This document shows positions 20,847 to 32,165 of a stretch of DNA of 64,000 bases, piece after piece (within the stretch, counting starts at the first letter, position 1; every line of letters begins with the position of its first letter). Made by a program: the position numbers and the translations under genes. Source of the DNA: Fidelibacterota bacterium (GTDB lineage: Bacteria; Fidelibacterota; Marinisomatia; Marinisomatales; UBA1611); NCBI GenBank assembly GCA_018649625.1, contig JABIHN010000041.1:1-64000 (forward strand), read 5' to 3'. The notes beneath the pieces were generated by a model. The model was not told where the DNA came from, did no database searches, and was given only the letters and a program-made list of their open reading frames with translations.

Positions 20847-21197
20847 GTGCTTTATCCAACTCTAAAATTTTTAATCACATCTGGACTCATAGTCGCTATT
20901 TCAGAGATTGCCAAAAGAAGTTCTATGCTGGCTGGGATATTGGCTTCAATTCCTCTGATTTCTGTTTTAGGTTTAGTCTGGATCTATCTAGATACAAAAG
21001 ATATTGAAAAAATCACCAATCTCTCTACAAACATTTTCTGGTTAGTCATTCCATCTCTGGCTCTGTTTATCACTTTACCTATATTTTTAAAAAAAGGATT
21101 TGGGTTTTACCTAAGTCTTAGCTTGGCATCATTTATCACCGTTCTTTGTTATTATTTGATGATTGTTATTTTGGGAAAGTTTGGTATAAAACTTTAA
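20847..21197 (+). CDS. DUF3147-like small membrane protein (GTG start)
   Basis: Four hydrophobic segments, SEIAKRSSMLAGILASIPLIS. Confidence 0.65.
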   Translation: MLYPTLKFLITSGLIVAISEIAKRSSMLAGILASIPLISVLGLVWIYLDTKDIEKITNLSTNIFWLVIPSLALFITLPIFLKKGFGFYLSLSLASFITVLCYYLMIVILGKFGIKL

Positions 21198-21276
21198 ATA
21201 ATTATATTTTCAATTAAGAATCAAATCCTATTTACATAAATATTCTTTCTTAAAAGACGAATTCATTTCATATTAA

Positions 21277-22026
21277 ATGCTAATTTTACTTTCTCCATCA
21301 AAGACACAAGACTTTTCTCCGATCTCAAATCTTGAATCTTCTATTCCTAAGCACATTAAAAAAGCAAATTATTTAATCTCCTTACTAAAGAAACTAAATA
21401 AACAGGAATTATCTAAATTCATGTCTTTGAGTGAAAGTTTATGTGATATTACGCATATGCAAATTCAAGAATTTAACCTGACAAGCAATGGTGAAGCTGA
21501 TAAACAGGCATTATTTGCTTACACAGGTGAAGTATTTAATAAAATAAATCCAAAATCTTTTTCATCTGAACAAATTTCATTTTGCCAATCTCATATCCGA
21601 ATTCTTTCGGGATTATATGGTGTGTTAAAACCGTTAGATTTAATTCAGCCCTACCGTTTGGAAATGGCGACAAAAATAATAACCAAGGATAAAAAAAACT
21701 TGGTAGAATTTTGGAAGAATTCTATTACTAAAATACTTAAAATCGAAAAAGAAATCATCATTAATCTTGCTTCAAAAGAATACATACATTCTATCAACCT
21801 AAAAGATTTAAATGCAAAATTTCTTACAATTCATTTTAAAGAAAAAAAAGTAAATGGGTTTAAAGTGGTGGGAGTCTATGCAAAACAAGCACGAGGAATG
21901 ATGATTGATTTTATAGTTAAAAATCAAATTATTGCTCCTCAATTATTGAAAAAGTTCACCGAAGAAAGGTATAGATTCAACTCAAATCTTTCTTCCGAGT
22001 GTGATTGGGTCTTTACGCGGAATTAG
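21277..22026 (+). CDS. yaaA: YaaA/DUF328 family peroxide stress protein
   Basis: MLILLSPSKTQDF; LSGLYGVLKPLDLIQPYRLEM; ARGMMIDFI. Confidence 0.93.
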   Translation: MLILLSPSKTQDFSPISNLESSIPKHIKKANYLISLLKKLNKQELSKFMSLSESLCDITHMQIQEFNLTSNGEADKQALFAYTGEVFNKINPKSFSSEQISFCQSHIRILSGLYGVLKPLDLIQPYRLEMATKIITKDKKNLVEFWKNSITKILKIEKEIIINLASKEYIHSINLKDLNAKFLTIHFKEKKVNGFKVVGVYAKQARGMMIDFIVKNQIIAPQLLKKFTEERYRFNSNLSSECDWVFTRN

Positions 22027-23887
22027 CCAATAGCCCTTCCTGCTCTTCCATCAATTCTAAATATTCACATTCCAAATTTGTCATGAATTCCATAGCTTTT
22101 TGCAGCAATTCATAATCGTCCCCGTTGGCTGGATCTTGGGAAATTTTCCGCTGATTTTCTATTTCTTTTTCGATAGTTTTAAATCGTTTTTCAATCCAAG
22201 ATAAACGATTTCGAACTTTCTTTCGCTCTTTATAATCAAACTTCCCTTTTGTTTCAACCTTAATTTTTGGTCGTTCAGATTTTCTTTGTTTTTCTTCCTG
22301 TTTTTTCCACTCATAATAATCATAATTCCCTTCAAATAATTTGATACCGCCTTCCCCAACTTCGCAGGTAAGATTGGTTACATTATTTAAAAAGTGTCTA
22401 TCATGAGAAATACAAACAATAGAGCCAGTGAATTGGGCCAATGCACGTTCTACAACATTTCGAGTCATCATATCCAAATGGTTTGTAGGTTCATCTAATA
22501 AAAGTAAATGAGATGGCTGAACCAACATTCTTGCCAAGGCGACTCGTGCTTTTTCACCACCAGAAAGAACCTTTACATATTTCTCTATCTCATCTCCTGT
22601 AAACATAAAACTGCCAAGATAAGTTCTCATTTCTGTCTCACTCCACCCTTGGCTCACTTTCTGAATTGATTCAAAAACTGTTTCATTAGGATCTAGAATT
22701 TCCAATTGATGCTGGGCATAATATGCACTAATCACACTGGAGCCAATACGGACAGCGCCAGATGTTACAGATTCCACACCCGCCAGCATTTTCAATAACG
22801 TTGATTTACCAGCGCCATTATGGCCCACCAAGCCAATTTTTTGCCCTCGCTCAACTATCATATTTAAATTGTTAAAAACTTCTATATCACCATAGTGCTT
22901 AACCACATTCCGACAAGATGCTACATTCAATGGCGATCGGCTTGGCTGAGGTAATCTCAAATTCATATTATGATTTTGCTCAGTGGGTGCTTCAACCTTT
23001 TCCAATTTATCCAGCATTTTTACCCGACTTTGTACTTGAGTTGCCTTGGTATTCTTTGACCGAAACCGCTCTATAAACCGTTCTGTATCTTTAATTTGTT
23101 TTTGCTGATTCCGAAAGGCATTTCTATGTTGTTCAATACGTAAAGATTTTTCTTCAGTGTATTTTGTATAATTACCATGATATAGCGTAATTTTCTTAAG
23201 GTCAATTTCAAGAATATTATTTATGGATCGATCTAAAAACGCTCGGTCATGGCTAATCATAATCATCCCGCCTTTCCAATTGGCTAAAAATGATTCTAAC
23301 CAAATGGTTGCTTCTAAATCTAAATGGTTTGTAGGCTCATCTAAAAATAAGATATCTGGTTGCTGTAATAGAATAGATGCTAAAGCGACTCGCATTCGCC
23401 ATCCCCCACTAAATACATCCATAGGTTCGGTAAATTTTTCATCTGAAAATCCAAGACCGCTCAAAATCTTTTTTGCCTTATCTTCAAGATTCCAACCGCC
23501 TAATGCTTCGAACCGGTGTTGGGCATCGCCCAATTTATTCACCAAATCCATATTATTAGGATCTTTGGAAATAGCTTCTGATAAGGTAAGAATTTTCCCT
23601 TCCAAATCTCGTACTTCAGGGTAACTAACCAACACTTCTTCTAAAATAGATCGGCCTGTTCCAGCAACAATATCTTGCGCAAGATACCCAATAGACGTTG
23701 CTTTATCAACTTGAACACTTCCAGAATCGGGCGAATCTTTTCCCAACATAATTCGAAGTAATGTAGTTTTCCCAGACCCGTTAGGACCAACAAGTCCAAT
23801 ACGCATTCCACGTTTAATAGATATATTTACGTTATTAAATAAGTCACCATCCGGGAAGGATTTTGATAAATTTTCAAGACGAATCAT
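22013..23887 (-). CDS. ABC-F family ATPase
   Basis: Two ABC domains (GPNGSGKTTLLRIM; GHNGAGKSTLLKML) with linker, no TM. Confidence 0.95.
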   Translation of the reverse strand: MIRLENLSKSFPDGDLFNNVNISIKRGMRIGLVGPNGSGKTTLLRIMLGKDSPDSGSVQVDKATSIGYLAQDIVAGTGRSILEEVLVSYPEVRDLEGKILTLSEAISKDPNNMDLVNKLGDAQHRFEALGGWNLEDKAKKILSGLGFSDEKFTEPMDVFSGGWRMRVALASILLQQPDILFLDEPTNHLDLEATIWLESFLANWKGGMIMISHDRAFLDRSINNILEIDLKKITLYHGNYTKYTEEKSLRIEQHRNAFRNQQKQIKDTERFIERFRSKNTKATQVQSRVKMLDKLEKVEAPTEQNHNMNLRLPQPSRSPLNVASCRNVVKHYGDIEVFNNLNMIVERGQKIGLVGHNGAGKSTLLKMLAGVESVTSGAVRIGSSVISAYYAQHQLEILDPNETVFESIQKVSQGWSETEMRTYLGSFMFTGDEIEKYVKVLSGGEKARVALARMLVQPSHLLLLDEPTNHLDMMTRNVVERALAQFTGSIVCISHDRHFLNNVTNLTCEVGEGGIKLFEGNYDYYEWKKQEEKQRKSERPKIKVETKGKFDYKERKKVRNRLSWIEKRFKTIEKEIENQRKISQDPANGDDYELLQKAMEFMTNLECEYLELMEEQEGLLANSA

Positions 23888-23931
23888 ATTTTACTAATTT
23901 GAACTAAATTAACCTTGTTTTTAATGTACAT

Positions 23932-25224
23932 TTATAATTCTCCATCGAGAACTGTCCCCTGATTTTTTAAAAGTGAAACGGGCTGAATAGTATTTATAAG
24001 ATTTATATCTCCGTCAACCTGAACTTGAATATAATTATCGGTATGTCCCCGTATTTTTCCATTTTTCATCGTTTCAAAAAGTACCGGTCGATTCTTACCA
24101 ATGAATTGATCCTGAAAATAACGTCGTTTTTTATCAGATAAAATATGTAACATTTTACTTCGTTCTGTTCGTTTTTCTTTTGAGACGACTTCTCTCAATT
24201 TAATAGCATCTGTATTTGGACGTTCCGAATAAGTAAATACATGAAGATAAGAAATATCTAACTCATTGAGAAAATTATACGTGTCCAAAAAATCATCATC
24301 TGTTTCACCGGGAAAGCCCACAATCACATCTACACCAATACAAGCATCTGGATTAATTTGTTTAATTTGAATTACTCGATCGGAATACAATTCTCGTTTA
24401 TATCTTCGACGCATTGCGCTTAATATTTTGTCTGAACCCGATTGTAAAGGAATATGGAAATGCGGCATGAATTTTTCTGATAATGCACAAAAGTTAATAA
24501 TATCATTAGTAAGCAAATTTGGTTCAATAGATGAAATCCTGATTCGGTCAATTCCATCTAACTGCTCTAATTGTTGAATTAAATCAAAAAACGTTTCATT
24601 TGACCCCTTGCCAAAATCACCGATATTCACCCCCGTAAGAACGATTTCTCGTGAATCTGTTTCTGACACTTCTTTTGCAACTCTCAATGTATTCACAATT
24701 GTATCACTTCGACTCTTACCACGAGCCATTGGAATGGTACAAAATGAACACGTATAATTGCAACCATCTTGAATTTTCAAAAAGGATCGGGTTCGTTCTC
24801 CGAAAGAATAAGATGGCATAAATGTATGAATATGATCAATATCAGACTGTATCACCTTTGTCCTACCATTCAAATCAATCGAATCTAAATGATTCAGTAA
24901 ATTAAATTTTTCTTCCGCACCTAAAACCAAATCTACATCATCAATTGCAGCTATATCATTTGGTTTGAGCTGGGCGTAACAGCCAATAACTGCAATAGCT
25001 GATTCTGGATTGCGTCGCTTAGCTTGACGAATTAGTCTCCGAGCTTCTTTGTCAGCATTTTCGGTCACGGAACAAGTATTTAAAACATAAATATCCGCTT
25101 TGTCTTTGTAATCTACTTTTTCAAATCCATAACGCAAAAATTCACGGGAGATAGTTGCTGTCTCTGAAAAATTTAATTTGCATCCCAATGTATGAAATGC
25201 CACGCGTTTGGTTGGTGTACTCAT
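23932..25224 (-). CDS. mtaB: tRNA t6A37 methylthiotransferase MtaB
   Basis: TLGCKLNFSET; QDGCNYTCSFCTIPMARGKSRS radical SAM motif; TRAM-like C-term. Confidence 0.93.
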   Translation of the reverse strand: MSTPTKRVAFHTLGCKLNFSETATISREFLRYGFEKVDYKDKADIYVLNTCSVTENADKEARRLIRQAKRRNPESAIAVIGCYAQLKPNDIAAIDDVDLVLGAEEKFNLLNHLDSIDLNGRTKVIQSDIDHIHTFMPSYSFGERTRSFLKIQDGCNYTCSFCTIPMARGKSRSDTIVNTLRVAKEVSETDSREIVLTGVNIGDFGKGSNETFFDLIQQLEQLDGIDRIRISSIEPNLLTNDIINFCALSEKFMPHFHIPLQSGSDKILSAMRRRYKRELYSDRVIQIKQINPDACIGVDVIVGFPGETDDDFLDTYNFLNELDISYLHVFTYSERPNTDAIKLREVVSKEKRTERSKMLHILSDKKRRYFQDQFIGKNRPVLFETMKNGKIRGHTDNYIQVQVDGDINLINTIQPVSLLKNQGTVLDGEL

Positions 25225-25341
25225 TTTATTAAATGATCATGTGTTTATGTATCATTTAAAAACGATCATGTTTTTACTTTAACACATAGAAAATTCGAAC
25301 GAGAAATTAAGACTTATAAAAGGAATAAAAGCGAAATAGAC

Positions 25342-25770
25342 TCAACAACAGGATGTTTGATTCTGGGTTGTTGAACATGAATTTTCTTCCAAATCTTCCA
25401 ATTCATCCGTAACAGTATAAACTTCCCAACGATTTCCATCTGGGTCTTGTACCCATACTTTATCTGCTTTAGCATAACAGCAGACTTCACCCATTTCTTC
25501 TTTTAGATGGAACCCTGCTGCACGTAACCGTTTAACCGTTGAATTTACTTCTTCAGAAGATGGTACTTGAATGCCCAAATGACTTACTTTACTTTCTTCT
25601 TTTAAGTTTGTTTTACCTGACTGAAGAGCCAACTTTAATGGTGGATCATTCAATTCAAAATTAGCATAACCTGGGCGGACTTTATTAACAGCTTCATTTA
25701 AAAATGATTCATAAAACTTTTGAGATTCATCTACGTTTGCCACATTTAATGAAATATGTACTTTATTCAT
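25342..25770 (-). CDS. ArsI/CadI-type VOC protein (putative C-As lyase-like)
   Basis: MNKVHISLNVANVDESQKFYESFL; EVCCYAKADKVWVQDPDGNRWEVYTV; Cys-rich C-term SCSTTQNQTSCC. Confidence 0.8.
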   Translation of the reverse strand: MNKVHISLNVANVDESQKFYESFLNEAVNKVRPGYANFELNDPPLKLALQSGKTNLKEESKVSHLGIQVPSSEEVNSTVKRLRAAGFHLKEEMGEVCCYAKADKVWVQDPDGNRWEVYTVTDELEDLEENSCSTTQNQTSCC

Positions 25771-25824
25771 TATTAACTCCTAATACCTAATATTAAAACT
25801 AGATTAAAATAAAAAAACCATTTA

Positions 25825-27423
25825 TTAACTCATTAATTCATTTTCAGAGTTTTGAATTTTAAATAAACGGTAGTTAAAACTATCTCTTAATGCTTCCCAA
25901 CTTGCTTCAATGATATTTTCAGACACACCAATGGTTGACCAACTTTCCGTCCCATCTGAACTTTCTATTAAAACCCTAACTTTTGCACTAGTTCCATCTT
26001 GTTCATTTAAAACACGAACTTTATAATCGGTGAGTTTTACTTGTTCAAGTTCTGGGAAAAATCGAACCAATGCTTTTTTGATTGCATTATTTAATGCATT
26101 AACTGGACCATTACCATCAGCTGCAGTATGTTCAATTTCACCACCCACTTTTACTTTTAACATTGCATCTGCATTGTTATGGCCTTGCTTATCATAATGC
26201 ACATTGACTCGGGATTCCAATACTTCAAAAAATGGTTTGTAAACACCTTTTCTTTTCTGGAGTATAAGTTCAAAAGATGCTTCCGCACTTTCAAATTGAT
26301 ACCCTTCATGTTCTAAAGATTTAATTTGGTTTACTAAATCTTTCGCTAATTTTTTATCTCCGTTTAATTCAACATTGAGCTCATCTGCTTTAAACCTTAT
26401 GTTACTTTGGCCTGAAAGATCTGAAACTAAAACACGTTGATGACTCCCAACTATTTTGGGGTCAATATGTTCATACATTCGACTGTCTTTCATAACAGCG
26501 CTGACATGAATTCCACCTTTATGAGCAAAAGCAGATTTTCCTACATAAGGCGCCTGATCATCAGGATGCAAATTCATAAGTTCATAAACAAAGTGTGTTA
26601 ATGGCGTTAATTTTTCCAAGTCTATTTTTGACTGCATTTGTCGATTCATTTTTAAAATTAAATTCGGAATAATCGTCCCAAGGTTAGCATTTCCACACCG
26701 CTCTCCTACTCCATTTATCGTACCTTGCACATGGGTTGCTCCAGCCATGACTGCCGATAATGTATTGGCGGTTGCAAGACCACCGTCATTATGAACATGA
26801 ACTCCAATCCTTGACTCAAACTTTTGAACGACTGCATGTGTCGCTTCTTGAATAAATTCTGGCATTGAACCTCCATTCGTATCACATAATACGAGAGTAT
26901 CTGCTCCACCTTTTTCAGCTGCTGCCAACATATTTAATGCAAAAGATGGTGAAGTTTTATACCCATCATAAAAATGTTCTGCATCAAAAATAACGCGCTT
27001 CCCTTCTTTAACTAAAAAGGCAACCGATTTTTCTATAAGCTCAGCATTTTCATCTTCTTCTAAACCAAGCCCCCTTTCAGAATGAAGTTGCCACGTCTTA
27101 CCAAATATTGTTATAACAGACGTTTCAGCTTTAAGTAGGGCATTTAAATTGGCATCTGATTCAATTTTATTTGGCCAACGTGCTGTAGAACCAAATGAAC
27201 ATATTTTCGCTTGTTGCAAATTAATTTCTTTACATCTTTTAAAAAACTCTTGATCTCTAGGATTACTTCCGGGCCAACCACCTTCCAAAATATTAATTCC
27301 GAAGTCGTCTAATTTTTCTGCAATTCGAAGTTTATCATCAACCGATAAATTAACACCTTCTCCCTGAGTTCCATCACGAAGGGTTGTATCAAATAATTCA
27401 ATCTTTTTCAAATAACCACTCAT
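25825..27423 (-). CDS. cimA: Citramalate synthase
   Basis: [48 protein letters not shown] is typical of the CimA/LeuA-like subfamily. Confidence 0.92.
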   Translation of the reverse strand: MSGYLKKIELFDTTLRDGTQGEGVNLSVDDKLRIAEKLDDFGINILEGGWPGSNPRDQEFFKRCKEINLQQAKICSFGSTARWPNKIESDANLNALLKAETSVITIFGKTWQLHSERGLGLEEDENAELIEKSVAFLVKEGKRVIFDAEHFYDGYKTSPSFALNMLAAAEKGGADTLVLCDTNGGSMPEFIQEATHAVVQKFESRIGVHVHNDGGLATANTLSAVMAGATHVQGTINGVGERCGNANLGTIIPNLILKMNRQMQSKIDLEKLTPLTHFVYELMNLHPDDQAPYVGKSAFAHKGGIHVSAVMKDSRMYEHIDPKIVGSHQRVLVSDLSGQSNIRFKADELNVELNGDKKLAKDLVNQIKSLEHEGYQFESAEASFELILQKRKGVYKPFFEVLESRVNVHYDKQGHNNADAMLKVKVGGEIEHTAADGNGPVNALNNAIKKALVRFFPELEQVKLTDYKVRVLNEQDGTSAKVRVLIESSDGTESWSTIGVSENIIEASWEALRDSFNYRLFKIQNSENELMS

Positions 27424-28064
27424 TATGATTTAAATATCCACGGGTATTTTTTTAAATGATCAATTTCAAAACTCTTAATTTCTTCAACACGAGATAAAGT
27501 TAGACCTATTTCATCTAACCCATTTAATAAAGCATCTTTCCGAAATGATTCAATATCAAAAGGAATCACAGTCTCATTTGAATCAATTAATATTTGCTTA
27601 TCCAATTCAACTTTTAAACTAAACCCTATATTGAGTTTGGTTTTTTCAATTAGAGATTCAACTTTTTCTGAAGGTAATGCGATAGGGAGAATCCCATTTT
27701 TGAAACAATTATTATAAAAAATATCAGCAAAGCTTTCTGCAATAATTGTTTTAATACCAAAGTCTAACAAGGCCCAAGGTGCATGTTCTCTACTGGATCC
27801 ACATCCAAAATTTTCACGTGTTAATAAAATAGATGCATTTCTATATCGTTCTTGATTTAAAACAAAATCTTGATTTAAGGGACGATCAGAACAATCTTGC
27901 CCTGGCTCTCCATGGTCTAAATATCGCCATTCATCAAATAGATATGGTCCGAATCCAGTCCGATGAATCGACTTTAAAAACTGTTTAGGGATAATGGCAT
28001 CGGTATCAATATTGGCACGATCTAATGGTGCAACAATTCCAGTAAATGTTTGAAATTTATCCAT
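27423..28064 (-). CDS. leuD: 3-isopropylmalate dehydratase small subunit
   Basis: [48 protein letters not shown]. Confidence 0.96.
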   Translation of the reverse strand: MDKFQTFTGIVAPLDRANIDTDAIIPKQFLKSIHRTGFGPYLFDEWRYLDHGEPGQDCSDRPLNQDFVLNQERYRNASILLTRENFGCGSSREHAPWALLDFGIKTIIAESFADIFYNNCFKNGILPIALPSEKVESLIEKTKLNIGFSLKVELDKQILIDSNETVIPFDIESFRKDALLNGLDEIGLTLSRVEEIKSFEIDHLKKYPWIFKS

Positions 28065-28065
28065 T

Positions 28066-29460
28066 CTAATTTCCCCAATCTGCATTAGTCACATTCACAA
28101 AATAGCCTTTTATTGCTGCGGCTGCCGCCATAGCAGGGCTTACTAAATGTGTTCGTCCACCTTGACCTTGACGACCTTCAAAATTTCTATTTGATGTAGA
28201 CGCACACCGTTCTCCAGCTTCTAAACGATCTGCATTCATCGCTAAACACATGGAACATCCTGGATCTCGCCACTCAAATCCTGCATTTATAAATATTTTA
28301 TCCAACCCTTCTTGTTCCGCTTGTAATTTTACAGGCCCAGAGCCAGGAACAACCATGGCTAACTTGATTGAATCAGACACTTTTTTCCCATCAACAATTT
28401 TTGCAGCTTCTCGTAAATCTTCAATCCTGGAATTTGTACAAGATCCAATGAAAATCTTATCCAATAAAATATTCTTTATAGGCATTCCCATTTCTAAACC
28501 CATATAATTCAATGCAAGCTGAAATTTATCATTAGACGAAAAAGGAATTTCATTTTCAACATCCGTAACTAATTCAGGCGATGTTCCCCAAGTAACCATT
28601 GGATTTATTTTATCCGCATTAAATTCTATTATTTTATCAAATACAGCATTTTCATCGCTTTGTAATGTTTCCCAATACTCACATGCTTCAGTCCACAAAG
28701 CACCTTTCGGAGAAAAGGGTTTATCTTTTACATAGTCCAATGTTTTTTGATCCACAGCAATTAATCCAGCTCGAGCACCAGCTTCTATCGTCATATTGCA
28801 AACGGTCATTCGCCCTTCCATGGATAATGATTTAATCGCATCACCACCAAATTCGATGGCATATCCAGTGCCACCAGCTGTACCAATTTTACCGATTATA
28901 TATAAAATTAAATCTTTTGCAGTGATGCCTTGTTTCAATTCACCATTCACTTTTATCAACATATTTTTTGTTTTTTGCTGAATCAGACATTGAGTCGATA
29001 ACACATGCTCAACTTCTGAAGTACCAATTCCAAATGCCAATGCTCCCAAAGCACCATGAGTAGATGTATGAGAATCTCCGCAAACAATTGTCATACCAGG
29101 GAGAGTTAAACCCTGCTCGGGACCTATAACATGTACAATGCCTTGATTTGGATTGGACATTTTAAATTCTTTGATTTTAAAGGAATCACAATTCGCATCT
29201 AATGTATCCACTTGTAATTTGGATATGGGATCTTCAATACCTTTTTCTCGATCTTTTGTTGGAATATTATGATCTGGAACTGCTACATTTGCTTCCGTTC
29301 TCCATAGAGAGCGATTTGCTAAACGCATCCCTTCAAATGCTTGGGGTGATGTCACTTCATGAATTAGATGTCGATCAATATATAATAGACTTGTTCCATC
29401 TTCATTCTCACGAACAAGATGACTATCCCAAAGTTTATCAAATAATGTTTTTCCGATCAT
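28066..29460 (-). CDS. leuC: 3-isopropylmalate dehydratase large subunit
   Basis: [41 protein letters not shown]. Confidence 0.97.
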   Translation of the reverse strand: MIGKTLFDKLWDSHLVRENEDGTSLLYIDRHLIHEVTSPQAFEGMRLANRSLWRTEANVAVPDHNIPTKDREKGIEDPISKLQVDTLDANCDSFKIKEFKMSNPNQGIVHVIGPEQGLTLPGMTIVCGDSHTSTHGALGALAFGIGTSEVEHVLSTQCLIQQKTKNMLIKVNGELKQGITAKDLILYIIGKIGTAGGTGYAIEFGGDAIKSLSMEGRMTVCNMTIEAGARAGLIAVDQKTLDYVKDKPFSPKGALWTEACEYWETLQSDENAVFDKIIEFNADKINPMVTWGTSPELVTDVENEIPFSSNDKFQLALNYMGLEMGMPIKNILLDKIFIGSCTNSRIEDLREAAKIVDGKKVSDSIKLAMVVPGSGPVKLQAEQEGLDKIFINAGFEWRDPGCSMCLAMNADRLEAGERCASTSNRNFEGRQGQGGRTHLVSPAMAAAAAIKGYFVNVTNADWGN

Positions 29461-31037
29461 TACACGGTTTCAGTGATTTCTTCAAAAACACCTTCCATAT
29501 TTTTCAAGGATTCATAATGATTCAGAGCTTGCAAATATGCTTTTGCACTAGCACGAATTGTATCAGTTGAAACGCCTTTTCCGGAATAAGCACACTCTTG
29601 AATTTTAACCCTTACTGTAACTTCACCTTGTGCACCTTTTCCTGCCGTAACCGAGCGAACTTGATAATGCTCCAATTTTGCTTTATCCTGAAAGTTAATA
29701 GCTCGATTAATAGCACGGAAACAGGCATCTACCGGTCCATCACCTGTAGCTGATTCTTCATACGTTTTTTCACTTGTTTTAATTCGAACAGTTGCCGTTG
29801 CAATGGTCGTCGTACCTAAATTCACATGAAGATAATCTAATATATAAAATCCAATTTCACTTTCTGCTTCATCTCCCATTAACACGCGTAAATCTTCATC
29901 GAAAATTTCTTTTTTCTTATCGGCTAAAATGACAAAGCGTTCATAGATATTGCCCATGAGTTTATCCGAAATTTCATATCCCAATATTTTCAACCTAGAT
30001 GACAAACCATGGCGGCCAGAATGACGACCAAGAACAATTTTATTATTCACAATCCCCACAGATTCCGGCGTCATAATTTCATAGGTATCTCTATTTTTCA
30101 ACATCCCATCTTGATGAATCCCAGACTCATGTGCAAATGCATTTTCACCCACAATCGCCTTATTCGGTTGTACCAACATTCCGGTAAAACCCGAAACCAT
30201 TCGACTAGCATTATAAATTTCTTCTGTATTTATATCTGTATGAAAATCCCAAAAATTTGAGCGTACATTTAATGCCATGACAAATTCTTCCATACTAGCA
30301 TTACCCGCTCGTTCACCAATTCCATTAACAGTACATTCCACTTGGCGAGCACCATTTGCAACAGCATAAAGTGAATTAGCAACTGCTAATCCCAAATCAT
30401 TATGACAATGAACACTAATAATAGCTTGATCAATATTGCTAACACGTTTTTTAAGGTCAGCAATTTTTTGTCCATATTCTGCCGGCATGGTATATCCAGT
30501 CGTATCAGGAATATTAACTGTGGTTGCACCGGCAGCAATCACTGCTTCTATTATTTCGCATAAATAACCAATATCTGTCCGACCTGCGTCCTCTGCTGAA
30601 AATTCAACATCATTTGTAAATGTCTTTGCATATTGAACCGCTTCACTTGCCATTTTTAAAATAGTCGCTTGTTTTTCAGGTAAGGATTTTCCGTAACGAT
30701 CCGATCCGAATTTTCCATTAATATGAATATCAGATGTTCCAATAAATGTATGGATTCTAAATCGATCAGCACCTTTTAATGATTGATAGCATGCATCAAT
30801 ATCACCATTAATTGTCCGGGCTAAACCGGTAATAACTGTATTCACCGAATCTGCAATTCGTTGAACCGCTTCAAATTGACCTTGAGATGAGACTGGAAAA
30901 CCAGCTTCAATCACATCGACATTTAATCGTTCAAGCAGTTTTGCAATTTCAACTTTTTCAAATACATTCAACGATGCGCCCGGTGCTTGTTCTCCATCAC
31001 GTAATGTTGTGTCAAAAATAATTACTTTTTCACTCAT
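29460..31037 (-). CDS. leuA: 2-isopropylmalate synthase
   Basis: [32 protein letters not shown]-terminal LeuA allosteric-type domain. Confidence 0.96.
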   Translation of the reverse strand: MSEKVIIFDTTLRDGEQAPGASLNVFEKVEIAKLLERLNVDVIEAGFPVSSQGQFEAVQRIADSVNTVITGLARTINGDIDACYQSLKGADRFRIHTFIGTSDIHINGKFGSDRYGKSLPEKQATILKMASEAVQYAKTFTNDVEFSAEDAGRTDIGYLCEIIEAVIAAGATTVNIPDTTGYTMPAEYGQKIADLKKRVSNIDQAIISVHCHNDLGLAVANSLYAVANGARQVECTVNGIGERAGNASMEEFVMALNVRSNFWDFHTDINTEEIYNASRMVSGFTGMLVQPNKAIVGENAFAHESGIHQDGMLKNRDTYEIMTPESVGIVNNKIVLGRHSGRHGLSSRLKILGYEISDKLMGNIYERFVILADKKKEIFDEDLRVLMGDEAESEIGFYILDYLHVNLGTTTIATATVRIKTSEKTYEESATGDGPVDACFRAINRAINFQDKAKLEHYQVRSVTAGKGAQGEVTVRVKIQECAYSGKGVSTDTIRASAKAYLQALNHYESLKNMEGVFEEITETV

Positions 31038-31040
31038 ACT

Positions 31041-32147
31041 TTATTCCTTTACAAGTTCACGAGATGATTTAATAGATTGATCGGAATCTTGGAAGGCATG
31101 AATAATTTCATTCCTCATTCCATCAGTTGATACAATTGTTGAATTCGGTGAAGCAATATCAATCGTTCTTATTCCTTTTTCAAGAACAGTTTCAATGGCC
31201 ATATTAATTCTATGTGCAGCTTCAGGCTGATTCAATGTTATTTCCAACATCATTGCTACGGACCCAATCATGGCGATTGGATTTGCTTTATTTAAACCGA
31301 CAATTTCAGGAGCCGTACCATGGACAGGTTCATACATAGCGTGATTTTCACCAATACTGGCCGATGGCAACATACCCATACTTCCAGTAATCATGGCTGT
31401 TATATCACTTAAAATATCTCCAAATAAATTTTGGGTAAGAATCACATCAAATTGCTTGGGATCTCTAACCAACTGCATCGCAGCATTATCCACATACATA
31501 TCTGATAATGGAACATCTTTATAATCTTGGTGAACTTCATGAACAACATCTCGCCAGAATTGAGAACTATCTAAAACATTCGCTTTATCCACAGATGTAA
31601 CATGTCCATTCCTTTTTTTCGCCAATTCAAACGCAACTTTGGCAATACGCTCAACTTCGTATTTTTTATATCGTAATGTATTAAACCCTTCCTGTTTATT
31701 ATGTCCCCGAGGCTCACCGAAATAGATTCCACCCGTTAATTCCCGAACTACCATTACATCCGAACCAACAATGACATCTTTTTTTAACGATGATGCATCT
31801 GCAAGAGGTGCAAATATTTTTGCAGGGCGAAGATTTGAAAAAAGGCCCAAAACCTCACGAAGTTTTAACAAACCTTTTTCAGGTTTTTTATTTTGGGGAA
31901 GGTTATCCCACTTTGGGCCACCTACAGCACCCAAAAGTACTGCATCCGATTCCAGACATGATTGGAGCGCTGATTCTGTAATCGGTTCATTAAATTTATC
32001 AAATGATGCACCACCAGCTAACTCTGTGATGATTTCAAAATTCAACTCATATTCACTGCCAACCAAACCTAAGATCGCTAAAGCAGCATCCATGACTTCT
32101 GGACCAATTCCATCTCCTGGAAGAGTGGTTATTTTGAATGATTTCAT
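31041..32147 (-). CDS. leuB: 3-isopropylmalate dehydrogenase
   Basis: LPGDGIGPEVMDAAL; NLFGDILSDITAMITGSMGMLPSAS. Confidence 0.97.
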   Translation of the reverse strand: MKSFKITTLPGDGIGPEVMDAALAILGLVGSEYELNFEIITELAGGASFDKFNEPITESALQSCLESDAVLLGAVGGPKWDNLPQNKKPEKGLLKLREVLGLFSNLRPAKIFAPLADASSLKKDVIVGSDVMVVRELTGGIYFGEPRGHNKQEGFNTLRYKKYEVERIAKVAFELAKKRNGHVTSVDKANVLDSSQFWRDVVHEVHQDYKDVPLSDMYVDNAAMQLVRDPKQFDVILTQNLFGDILSDITAMITGSMGMLPSASIGENHAMYEPVHGTAPEIVGLNKANPIAMIGSVAMMLEITLNQPEAAHRINMAIETVLEKGIRTIDIASPNSTIVSTDGMRNEIIHAFQDSDQSIKSSRELVKE

Positions 32148-32165
32148 TTAAAAAATTCCAGTTTT

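Noticed and set aside
23223-23624. 133-aa ORF on plus strand
   Set aside because: Antisense to the ABC-F ATPase gene.
25230-25275. aaatgat...atcattt and gatcatg repeats upstream of mtaB
   Set aside because: Short AT-rich inverted/direct repeats; could be an operator but no independent support.
31771-32151. 126-aa ORF on plus strand
   Set aside because: Antisense to leuB; no recognisable family.
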